Of a DNA stretch of 64,000 bases, positions 36,130 through 45,608 are shown one piece after another. The stretch's first letter is position 1, and each line of letters opens with the position of its first letter. Source of the DNA: Isoetes taiwanensis (taxonomy: Eukaryota > Streptophyta > Lycopodiopsida > Isoetales > Isoetaceae); the NCBI GenBank assembly GCA_021234155.1, contig JAJEKV010000182.1, positions 560,605-624,604 on the forward strand, in the 5' to 3' direction. A program made the position numbers and the translations under genes. The notes under the pieces were generated by a model that saw only the letters and a program-made list of their open reading frames with translations, did not search any database and was not told where the DNA came from.

Positions 36130-36440
36130 CTCAAGGGTTGCTCCTTGCGGATCGGCAGCATAAATACAAGGTCGCCGGGCATGGGGTCACACCCTCTTAC
36201 ATGGATTGCAGCGAGGGTTTCCCTCTTCGAACAACTGGGTGAGCTCCGCTTTTGTGACTACACGCAACACCCTGGTTGTCGTGGCGTCACCACACCGTAG
36301 TGGGTGGCCGAACTCCACCGCATCACTTCGCATGAGCGCTCGGGTGCCTTCTGTCGGGAGATTAGTGCACCTTGAAAGTGCTTAATCTCCCAGAAAAACT
36401 ACAGGCGTCTTGAGGAGTTAGGCCCATGGTGGACCTTCTT
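36130..36440 (-). pseudogene. Histone H3-fold remnant in element B
   Basis: Minus strand, frames shifting. In order: KVHHGPNS, then WEIKHFQ, then ALISRQKAPER, then KAELTQLFEEGN, then N-x6-KRV at the spacing of H3 (NLCAIHAKRV), then in another frame PMPGDLVFMLPIRKEQ. These follow the histone H3 fold: the loop before alpha-N, the EIR(R/H)(Y/F)QKST..LLIRK..F block, alpha-2 ending A-x-L-x-x-LFE-x-x-N, and the C-terminal MPKDIQLARRIR. EIKHFQ resembles the EIRHFQ of plant centromeric H3 (CENH3). The equivalent segment in A (45206-45608) aligns piece by piece with independent mutations. B alone would be weak; the pair makes the case. A conventional H3 N-terminal tail is not visible. Confidence 0.6.
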
Positions 36441-36469
36441 TGGCTTCTACCGAGATTAGGTGGCCGGCG

Positions 36470-37250
36470 GGTTGGCGCTTCTTTGGTGGCGGCCCCCCTC
36501 CGCGTAGCGTTGGGCGTTTTGTCGTGGTTACCAATCATTATACCTCGTCCAGCACGGCGGTATTGTGGATCATTGGTACGGCGTCGGTGAAATCGGTCCT
36601 CCTTCAAAGGCGAAGGATCGCTCACCCATATACGCTGTAACCACCTTAGGTGGCAGCTCGGGCCACCGGATAAGGTGGCCTTGGGTGGCGTCCTCCTCAC
36701 TCTTCTTCCTCGTCGCCTCCCTCCTTCTTCCACCTCCTCCCTCTTCCCGGGGGAGGCTCCTCAATTACTCACGGTCCTCCCGAGGCGATCATTCCTCCTC
36801 TTAGTCCTTCTTTCCTGTTCTCTCGGCTCACTTTCGCTCCCTCTTCTTCCTGCAGCCCTCTCTTACAGCCACTCACTTGACTTTCCTCTGCCCTTCTTCT
36901 TGGGCACTGCAGAAAGACCGCCTCCCGAATGCAGTCTTTGGTACGCTCTTCCTTGTTCTTCCACTGCTCTTCCCCTCGGTGTCCAGAAGGCCCAAAAGTG
37001 ACGGATTCTCAGGTTCTCACGGGTGCACTGCCTCATGAAGAGTTACTACTAGGTGCCTCCTCCCGCCATGCCCGTCATGGTGCGTTTAAGAGCCGGGCCG
37101 GCTGAAAAGGCCCCTTCCCAGCTTTAGGTCGAAGGTGCTGGGGATCTTCTTCACATGGCGACTTCTTTGCTAAGTTCGCCATCGAGAGTGTAGCTCGCCG
37201 CTCGCCTTCCCTTCTACGCCGCCCTTCCGCGTGCGTGCCATATATGAGTC
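36470..37250 (-). pseudogene. Basic/acidic tail-like region upstream of the H3 remnant, element B
   Basis: Minus-strand reading is rich in Arg, Lys, Glu and Pro (for example EEGGRRRGRRVRRTPPK) with many stops. It lies where element A has its long Lys/Arg/Glu-rich segment (47560-48178). It may have been the N-terminal tail of the histone-like protein or a separate ORF. No defined domain is visible. Confidence 0.35.
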
Positions 37251-37783
37251 TAGAGAACGTAAAAGGCGATCAAGAGATAAGGTGGAGGAAAAGTTTGAGG
37301 GAAAATGAGGTGTCGAGGATATTTAAAGAGGAGGGTCCCCGAATATTCTCCTACCATTAATAGGCCTACTTATTAGCCCCCCATTAATTACACCATAGTA
37401 CCCTTTTATTATTAATATATGTTTAATTTCTAATACATATACTAAAATTAAATATTATACCTTTAGAATTTCAAATTTCTAATAGTTTGAAGTATTAATT
37501 ATGGATTTGCGCCATTTTTCACCCGGTCTCCGATTGGCATGATTCTTCGATGCATTTTAGGTGAAATTTGATGCGATGCATACTTTCCACTCAATTTTAC
37601 TAGAAGGTGAATTTGACTCATTCACTTTAACCTAATTTCCGGACCCACTACACAGGGAAAAAAATTTTCCCCTATTTTCAGGTTCGATGGTGGAAATTTT
37701 TATTTCCACACCCACATAGGTCTCAAGTTAGACTACTTTCATGTTTATATAGTCGAGTGCTAGTTCTTGGTCAACCAGAACAT

Positions 37784-37797
37784 CGTCTGGCTACCAT
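37784..37797 (-). other. Degenerate primer-binding site of element B
   Basis: On the minus strand AATGGTAGCCAGACG follows the LTR end. It aligns with ATGGTATCAGAGC at the same place in element A, so it is a mutated initiator-Met tRNA site. Confidence 0.6.
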
Positions 37798-39434
37798 TAT
37801 GGCGCTCCCTCGCTAAACATAATGTACCCTGCATAATTCGTGAAATCCCCGTCGGCTCAACAACCGCCTGAGGCCTCCGGGCTCTATCACTTTTCTACGG
37901 AACCTCCGTAGCGAAGGGAAGGGGTCTGAAGGTGTCTTACTTGCCCTTCCCCTATAGGTCCTATCACGGTAGGAAGTATAAACACGCCGGAATCCAGTAA
38001 TATAATATAATAGGCTACCTGAGGGGTAGCTCTCCAACCAGCACATCCATAGATGCAAAGAAACATAATCATATACCATAAAAACATGAGAGCTCCTACC
38101 GTGGCTGCGACACCTGTGAGGTAGTTGGATCACTAGATAGGCCCCTCAAGATAGAAAGTGCACCGAAATCAGTAACAATGGCCCGAGTATGAGACAATGG
38201 CTAGGGTTGACCACTTCATCCCCCTCACCTCAGGCATACTTTGCGATGGGCTAGGACAAAGCGCGGGCATGACTCTAACCTTCCTCGATAATGAATCCCA
38301 TGGTATCACCCATCGGGACTACCTGTGCTGTTGCATCTCCTCGTCCGGGACGAGGTAGGAAGGTTGCATCTCCCCTTCCTGGGTCCTAGAGGCTCCGCGG
38401 TGCTGCCAGAGAATCGTATGCACACACCCATTCGTGCCAGGGAACCCCAAACAAGAGCCAAGCTGCTACTTGCAACTCTTGAGAGGAAGCAAGGTGACAC
38501 CATTGCCCTGTGAGGTGTCGGACCCATGCTTTCGGCCCACACGCAGTGACCCACCATAAGCCTAGCCCACCGTGGGATCCCCCTCAAGCCCCCCACTCGG
38601 CGGGGATCCTCCCTCCATCTTGCCTCTAGCCCCGTTGTGTAGTCTTTGAGTCACATCAGAGCTTCCATAGCCTTGGGTGGGTTCCCTACACGCGGCAGCA
38701 ACTAATAGGAACTAAGGGATCTACACTAGGAGCATACTACATATGGCCCTAGGTCTCTACCCCCCTTCCCAACACAGGAGGAACAACATGATCAACCATC
38801 ATCACATAATCATCATGAACAATATCATATGAACATCTTAACCTAATCATACATCTCTAACTATCAGTTAGGGTTCCTTGATTAGGGTTCAAGATGTTCA
38901 ACAAGGGATCTAGGGTGGCTCTACTCTAGACACACAATACTAACCCACCTGGAATGCTAACTTCCAGGTGAACTAACATGAACTCTACTCAACCTAAGAA
39001 GCGCTTCCTCCCATCCCGGACGTCTCCATACTCCTAGTCGTGGTTCGAAGACTTGCTCCCTCTACGATCATACACACCTTCCGGGGGCTTCCCCCTGCTA
39101 GGCTATGATTTAATGATGCTCGAAACGGGGTTTCGGACACGTAGATGAGAGTTCAGGTGCTAGGTCAGGGAAAAAGGTCTAGGGTTAGGGTTAGAGCTAA
39201 TATAGGTGTGGGTCCACATAGGATGTCATGTGGCACCACTAGGGTGAGGCCGTGTGGCGGTTGCCCCAATAGGATGAGGCCATGTGGAAATGGGCCTTAT
39301 CCTAAGGTTATCTAAGTTAAGCAATTAACTTAGATGTGCACCCCTTGCCACTTATCCAAGGCATACAAGGCTACCTAGGTAGACTTGTATGGGAATATAC
39401 GTATTTATGGCGTATATTCCCTTGGAACGTCACA
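37798..39434 (-). repeat. 5' LTR of gypsy element B
   Basis: The plus strand begins TATGGCGCTCCCTCGC and ends TTGGAACGTCACA, directly followed by CATCT. It matches 26279-27917. The first 500 bp differ more than the rest because of small indels. Confidence 0.9.
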
Positions 39435-39439
39435 CATCT

Positions 39440-40190
39440 CCAACAAAGTTGGAGTCTCCAAGACTTCCTCTGGTTTGGAGTGTGCCTCTTCAATAGACTT
39501 ATATGGAAGACTTTGTGGACTTTGAGATGGGTCTGTACATCAAGCCTGTAGACTTGCTCTCCTACCCGCTCTATAATCTTGAAGGGTCCCGCCCATCTTG
39601 GAGCAAGGTACTTACAATTCCCAATTCGAAGCTTTGCTTGCTTCATTCTAATCTTGAGCCAAACAATATCCCTAACTTGGAACTTTCTTTCGGTCCTATG
39701 CTTATTGGCTAATCGCTTCTGCCGACTTCTTGCTGCCAAAAGATAGCCTATAACCTCTTCGACTACATATCGGTCAACATCTGTTGAGAAACTTCAACTT
39801 TTGACATTGGGTTATGCCAAGTGTCTGGTGTCAAGCATTGATAACCATAATTAATCATGAAGGGGAACATTTGTGATGATTCTTGCTTGGTACTATTGTA
39901 TGCAAACTCTACTAAATAAATATAGTCACCCAATTTGGATTGCTTGTTCCACACATAGCTCTTCAACATGTCTTCTAGGATTCGATTTGTGCGCTCCGTC
40001 TATCCATCAGTTTGGGGGATGCTATGCTGTACTCATCGACAACTTGGTCTGGATCGTACTGAAGAAGTCCTTCCAAAAGACACTTATGAACTCTAAATAT
40101 CCCATGCAATCTAAATATGTGACGAGCCGCCAAGTTGACCCTCCTGGCAACTCGGGATCTTGTTAAAACTTACGAAGATTCTTACTAGAT
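39440..40190 (-). pseudogene. Integrase of element A (5' piece), broken
   Basis: Minus strand. About 40150-39970, over shifting frames, shows RLHGI and a decayed TAYHPQTDGQTER block. 39969-39763 reads LVEFAYNSTKQESSQMFPFM, then INYGYQCLTPDTWHNPMSK. 39739-39440 reads FQVRDIVWLKIRMKQAKLRI, then YLAPRWAGPFKIIERVGEQV and VFHISLLKRHTPN, the integrase C-terminal domain. A frameshift after TPN is followed by EEVLETPTLLEM, broken by the LTR of B. The frame resumes at 26273. Confidence 0.85.
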
Positions 40191-40317
40191 TGGTGGGGCA
40201 ACCAGTTGAATATGGTGAAGAATTGAATCTTCCCCTTGCACAGTTAAAGTGACACACTCAAAACGCATCGCCTTGCTCTTTCACTGCACATACACTCACT
40301 GGGGTTAGTCCTCGTAA

Positions 40318-40790
40318 CTAAGTGGGGATCTCTGGCTGCCTCTGCATGCATGGAAATACTCTGGAAATCTTGAATAAGCACAAACACAGACGAAAAAAGG
40401 CTTTCGCCCCATGGAGTTGGTCCATCAAGTTGTTTGCTCTAGGCAAAGCGTACTTGTTCTTTACCGTCTGCTTGTGCAACTGACGGTAGTCTATGCACAT
40501 CCTTAGACTTCCATCCTTCTTCCTTACAAAGAGAATGGGTGCCCGAAGAGTGATACGCTTGCTCTGATGAATCCAAGTTCAAGTAATTCTTGCAATTACT
40601 TCTTGAGCTCAGCTAGCTCTGGGGTGCTCATCCTGTAGGGGGCCTTGTTGGTGGGCTTAGCATCTGGTGCTAGTGTGATCTCACACTCCACACCTCTGTA
40701 AGGCGGCAATTTACGGATCTCATCTGGAAAGACATCATGAAATTCCTTGATTAGCCTTGCAACTGACCTAGGCAACTATTTCAAGCTTGG
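40318..40790 (-). pseudogene. Reverse transcriptase of element A, truncated
   Basis: About 40750-40600 reads LPPYRGVECEITLAPDAKPT, then NKAPYRMSTPELAELKK, the standard RT entry of Ty3/gypsy. 40500-40390 reads [20 protein letters not shown], then [13 protein letters not shown]. The sequence then jumps: the rest of RT, with the YxDD box, and RNase H are missing, and integrase starts near 40190. This internal deletion makes A non-autonomous. Confidence 0.8.
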
Positions 40791-40859
40791 CTCACCTTGC
40801 TCTTTCTGACCCGGCTAAATTGCCTCTAGCCTAAAGATATATTCCACTTTGTCTTTCAT

Positions 40860-41225
40860 TAAGCTTTCGTGTAATCGCTTCAAGGAGATACACTGTATGA
40901 CTGAAAATACTTTCTTACCCTTAACTACAAAGCGGTTTCCGTCCGGTGCTGTGATGGAGATTTCGTGCCTGTCGTAGTCAATCATAGCTTTAGCTAGCTA
41001 AGAACTCCATTCCTACTATGAATTCGTATCATATTTACCAATATCCATTACCTCTGCTCCCATGGTCAATTTAGTTCCACTGAGGTCTATATCAAAGTTG
41101 ATTCTCTTATCTTTGGTGTGGCAAATTGCACCACTTGCCATACTCACCAGTTTGGGTTTGGACTTAAGGGTCTTGGACTTCAATAAAGTGGCCAACCTGG
41201 GAGAGACGTATCAATGATGCTCTCT
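40860..41225 (-). pseudogene. Aspartic protease region of element A, broken
   Basis: Minus strand near 41225-41000: ESIIDTSLPRLATLLKSKTL, then GAICHTKDKRINFDIDLSGT and MGAEVMDIGKYD. It matches element B's protease (IDTVAHNFASPRLAALMKNK). The residues between the catalytic D-T and the PRLA block are deleted, so the active site is destroyed. Confidence 0.7.
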
Positions 41226-41279
41226 GCCGAAATAACTGTGGACTGATTTTTTACATCACCTGAATCAATAGCTGCACAG

Positions 41280-42581
41280 ATTCTGCATTCACCTTCTATC
41301 AATCAATGAGTTCTGCCAGTGCTGCTTGCATCACGAAGGGGCAATCATGTGTGCGATGTCCCGGCTGGAAGCATCTAAAATATACCTTCTTCTTTATACA
41401 TTCCTCCCTCTTTTCCTTCGGGATACTATCCAAAAAGAATTTCACTGACTTTCCTCCAGGCCTCCCTGCTGCCTCTGCTCCCCATATGAGCCTTTCCTAG
41501 CCATCTTCCCCTGAGACTGCTCCCTACTGGTGTGGAGGGTGCCGGCCTAGGTTGGTAAGAGCCTGTTGCTTTCCCCTTGTAGAATGACTGTTTCTGCCCC
41601 TGGGTTGTCGGTGCTTCCTCCAAGCTTAATGTCTTGTCTTCGGCCTCTCCAACTGTTTTCGGGTTGATGGCCTGTACCAATCTGTTAATGTTACTGTTCA
41701 ATCCCTCAATACAACCAGCCACAGCCTACCCCTCTGTGATCCTTGGAACATTTAGCCTCAGCCACATGAATTCCTCTGTATATTTTGCAACTGATAGGTT
41801 CCCTCCCTTGGTCCAACCTGTAGAACTGCTGAATCTGCCTGCCCGTGTGTGACCTTGGGACGTAGTGCTTGCGGAAAGCCTTACTGAAGGTTTTGAATCT
41901 GCAATTGTTCCTTCTCAGCTTGTTTGACTTGGCATATCCTTTACACCAAATATGGGCTGACCCAATCAGGTTTGTTGTTTCCACTTTCCTATGTCTATAT
42001 CTTTCATGCCTTATGAGTTACCAAATTCTTTCATTTTGTCTAACTAAGCTTCAGCTTCCATTTTTGACCTACTTTTCCCGGAGAACTGCCCCAATTTCTA
42101 GGTTTTCCACGTTACTTATGGAACTATCAACCTTTTTTCGGTAATCCCCTGTCCTATGGTTCCTGTCCCTACCTTGTGAGGTATCTGGCTCACTTTCAGA
42201 ACTGCTTCGAGATCTGCTTCCTATACCATCTGACTGGCTGGAGTTAGAAGGAGTTGAGATCTTCCTACTTCTTTTTTGCTTTCTATTTTCCTCAGGCACA
42301 TGTACTTCTTCCTTCTCTGGTTGAAGTGCTTCGTCTGATCCTCGCGGTGGTGGAGGCGGCATTGGTCCATATTCCTGTGCATGCATCAAAGGCGTGGCCC
42401 ACTGTATTAGTTGTTGCATCTGGTTACGCATTCGGACTAGCCTCCCGTTGATAGATTCAGCCGTCATATCCTGTTCCTGGTCGTGTTCTCGGTCGAAAAG
42501 GTTCCTAGGTTGCCATTGATGCTGCCTGCCTGACCTTGGGAGCCTGAGCCAGTATTCCTGGCTGCAAATATTAGTCACCAT
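41280..42581 (-). pseudogene. Gag of element A, broken
   Basis: Minus strand. 42581-42069 (170 codons) includes RNQMQQLIQWATPLMHAQEY followed by a proline run and an acidic, Ser/Arg-rich region. 41984-41706 holds the capsid part (FRKHYVPRSHTGRQIQQFYR). 41722-41426 carries the C-terminal linker (EGLNSNINRLVQAIN). Near 41390-41340 the zinc knuckle reads Y-F-R-C-F-Q-P-G-H-R-T-H-D-C, with the first cysteine replaced by tyrosine. Each segment is in a different frame. Confidence 0.75.
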
Positions 42582-42789
42582 GTTTGTTATTCAAAGTTAC
42601 ATATCATGATGTCATTTATGTGTTAATTCTTGTTAGCCATAAAGAAATCAAGTTGAAACTCAACTTATAAGTTAACAATGAATTATATTAATTGATAACA
42701 TCATCATACAATTGGAAGCTTGAATATTATATAGAAGACAGATAATAGTACATGAGAATTTAAAACATCTTAGTACACTTTTAATACAT

Positions 42790-44060
42790 AGAAAGGAAGA
42801 AAAGGTTTAGCGTCTGGAGCCCTTCATGGACTTGACGAAGTTCTTCACGTCCTTTAATCAAAGACCCTTGCCAACGTTGCGCAAAATATTTCTAGATGAT
42901 CCACCTTCTAACACTCTCGTCGAGGAGGGGGAATCGGGGGTGCCGTAGTCGCCACTACTGTCAATGGTGCATCTCTAAGATGACCTCTGGCGAAGTCAAG
43001 GCTGTAGAGCGCCACGGATCTTTCAAGAGGATGACGTGATCCGTGTTCTCCCTTACCTTGGCGTTCTGACCGAAATCTGTAAGTGCGATCAGAAGTGCCA
43101 CGGACTCTTCTCCTCTTGGACTGAAGTCCTTATGGAATACTATCATCTAGCCTTAGCTTAGGACTGGAAGATAGTATCGAATGGCCTTCCCCCTCTGAGG
43201 TCTTGCTAGTTGTGTTTCCGTGCCCCTCCTTTTTGCCGCTTCATCATACACATCCACTGCTAGAAGGTCTTCGTGGTCCCTCCACATGGTGGTTGCGTTG
43301 TCCAAATTGATACTGTTGGACCCCTCCCACATGCTTCTTGCTCGGACGGGACGACTAGTGCTTGGGCCTCTCCTTGGCTTGTATAGCCTGTTTTGGATTG
43401 CTTGGAACTCTCCTCCTGAATGATTGGTGGCTGGTAGTGGTACATCTGCCTTTGTACTCGTATTCCGCAATATCTGACATTGTTTTCTCGCCATAAGAAT
43501 GCCATTCTGCTACCTCCCTTGGAACTTCTTGGTAGGAGTAGTCGATGAGATCCCTCTGCTACCATTCTGCAATGAGCCTCATGAGCTCGTCGATCCTGAA
43601 AAAATCATTCTCATTCTCATTCTAAGCAGTATGGGAGGTGGAGGATGTCGTTGGCGAAAAGGTACTCCTCCCCTTCAATCACCACTGGAGACAAGGCAGT
43701 GATGCCCATTTATGGTTCATTGGCCCTCCTAATATCTTCATCATGCCTCTCCATCCGCCTCTCCATCCTTGCTAGCTTGCTCTCCTCCTCCTGATCGTCG
43801 TCCCCTTCCTCTTCCTAGTCCTCTTCGATCTGAGGTGCTCCCGAAGATGTGCCATGGTAGGCATACTCCGTGGTGTCGCGCTCGTGGATGAGGCCCTGAT
43901 CTACCCTCATGTTCAGGGATGCGAGGTCCAAGGGCTATATGGAAGGTCCCCCACCATGTTGATGGTCCTGAAGTGAATGAACAAGGATAAGGCTGTGCGT
44001 GCTGAGACATATTGATGCCTATGAGTCTTAGAACTCATGTAGTCAGACATGTTCTTCATC
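42790..44060 (-). pseudogene. Unknown conserved ORF region upstream of gag, element A
   Basis: In element orientation it opens at about 44060 with KNMSDYMSSK, then SARTALSLFIHFRTINMVGD. A frameshift leads to DQGLIHERDTTEYAYHG and an acidic stretch ending ARMERRMERHDEDIRRANEP. 43494-43153 holds MWEGSNSINLDNATTMWRDH, and 43146-42961 holds MIVFHKDFSPRGEESVALLI, then ALTDFGQNAKVRENTDHVIL. Element B has the same blocks in the same order (33818-35073). It is a conserved element-encoded protein, or two, with an acidic linker and possible coiled coil. I cannot assign a function. Confidence 0.5.
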
Positions 44061-44061
44061 C

Positions 44062-45205
44062 TATCCCACAACTGGCTCTTGACTCTGGATCCCCCACCTA
44101 AGACTTGACTTAATGACTCTAGGGAGACCCACCTACTTCCCCTTGGAGGAAGGCTGACTTCCCAGGGTAAGACTTGTTGGTCATACTGGCATACAATGTC
44201 AGTATAATAGGGTGTTCAGGTCAAGGTTGCATGGATATTAAAGAAGTGGTCAAAGACATAGAAGACTCCTCTGTTGGGAACTCACTGATGTGGTGGCATG
44301 TCGTACCATTCAACAAAATTTGTGGGCGCCATTGAGCAAAGACTGGGGTAGAAAATCGTTTGGGAAGATTGACAAGGAGCTGGAAAATCACCTAAGGAGG
44401 TAAGATTGGCGAAGAGAAAATGTCAAATGAGGTCTCCTTTTATAGACTAGGTCTGCCTAGGATTTCGTGCCGAAACTGCCTACTTGGGCAATTCTATGTT
44501 CTAAGTCTCAATGTGACCAATCTAGCTAACATAAAGTACTAATCCAGCTAGAACAAGCCAAGAAACATATTAGAATGGTTTGTTGGGTGAATTTTGGACA
44601 AATTTGGGTCGAACATGGTCGACTCGGGTTACTCTGCGCAGAATGGGTCTGCATTCTCGAGGCAGGGCTTGTTTGCATGGAGTGACTCGAGTGGGTCAAT
44701 CTTGACTAAAACTTACCATTTTTGGGAGATATAAGATACTAACTGCAAGTTTGGCTCTATTCTAGGCTATCTAGCAGCTTATCTCATGTCAATCTACCAT
44801 GTAAAAGTGCAAATATGGGTGACTAGGGTTACTCCACGCAGAACGAGTCTACGTTCGCGACGCAGGGCCCATTTGCACAGAGTGATTTGAGTGGGTCAAT
44901 CTTGGCCAATTTTTAACATTTTTGATAATTTCAGCTTGTTACAATGTAAAATTTAACTAATTCTAGACAATCTAGCAACTTTTCTTCTGACAATTGATCA
45001 AATTTTTGCAACAACATGCCGACTCGAATTACTCCGCGCAGAACGCGTCTGCGTTCTTGACATAGGGCCCAATTGCGCGGAGTGATCCGAGTGTTCTATT
45101 TTTTGCCCAAAAAGTCAATTTTCAAGAAAAATTTGAACTACATATGTTAACAAAAAGATTTAAGTACTTTTATACAAAAATATTTTAGACAAAATTTGCA
45201 AGATT
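44062..45205 (-). other. Spacer between the H3 module and the next ORF in element A
   Basis: No coding motif. It holds a threefold repeated phrase around ACTCCGCGCAGAACGNGTCTGC (about 44632, 44830, 45030), each followed by GCAGGGC/ATAGGGCCC and an AGTGA-GAGTGGGTCAA-type phrase, roughly 200 bp apart. Element B has the CTCTGCGTCG/CGCAGAG counterpart near 35868-35890. Confidence 0.5.
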
Positions 45206-45608
45206 CTAGAGCTTGTCCTTTCTGATCCTCTTGGCCAGGTGTTCGGCACAACTGTGACCCTCTTCGCATGGATGGCACACAAGTTGCCTTCCACGACGAG
45301 TTGTAAGTTCGGCCTTCGTAGCTTCTTGCAGAGATCGGACCGCTAAGGGTATGACCCTATAATAAGTACGAACTCTTGCATAATTTCCCGGAGGAGCCAT
45401 TCGAACGACGCCTTCTGGATCAGGAGATTAGTGCACTGCTGGAAATGCCTAATCTCCTAATCTCCCGGAAAACTCTGGCATGCTTCGAATTGGGTCCATG
45501 GTGGACCTTCTTTGAGGCTTCGGGCCAAGGTGGAGGCGGCCGGTTTGGTTCTTGGGCCTCACAGCCCCTAACGTTACTGTATGCGTTACGCTTTACAATA
45601 CCGATCAT
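45206..45608 (-). pseudogene. Histone H3-like ORF of element A, frameshifted
   Basis: Minus strand. 45608-45420 is open and ends SKKVHHGPNSKHARVFREIR, then RLGISSSALI. After a frame change: LIQKASFEWLLREIMQEF (about 45423-45365). After another: RVIPLAVRSLQEATKAEL (about 45363-45308). After another: LVVEGNLCAIHAKRVTVVP (about 45300-45245). After a last one: HLAKRIRKDKL and TAG at 45206-45208. These follow histone H3 without gaps: KKPHRYRPGT..REIRR, the LLIRKLPFQRLVREIAQDF block, RFQSSAVLALQEAAEAYL, FEDTNLCAIHAKRVTIMP, then QLARRIRGERA-stop. The stop falls where H3 ends. A canonical H3 tail (ARTKQTARKST) is absent. It lies between the leader and gag of a gypsy element and element B has a sister copy. 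Four or more frameshifts mean this copy is dead. Confidence 0.78.

Larger units (their letters stand above)
26279..39434 (-). mobile_element. Ty3/gypsy element B, complete, nested in A, with a histone H3 module
   Basis: A 13.2-kb minus-strand Ty3/gypsy element. LTRs are 26279-27917 (3') and 37798-39434 (5'). The target-site duplication CATCT is perfect (26274-26278 and 39435-39439; AGATG on the minus strand). In its own orientation the order is: 5' LTR, degenerate PBS, leader, tail-like region (~37250-36470), histone H3-like remains (~36440-36130), unknown ORF region (~35073-33818), gag (~33560-32250), protease (~32133-31800), RT (~31560-31054), RNase H region (decayed), integrase (~30094-29040), chromodomain (29006-28758), PPT, 3' LTR. 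It belongs to the same family as A, with a diverged LTR. Every ORF contains stops or frameshifts. Confidence 0.9.
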
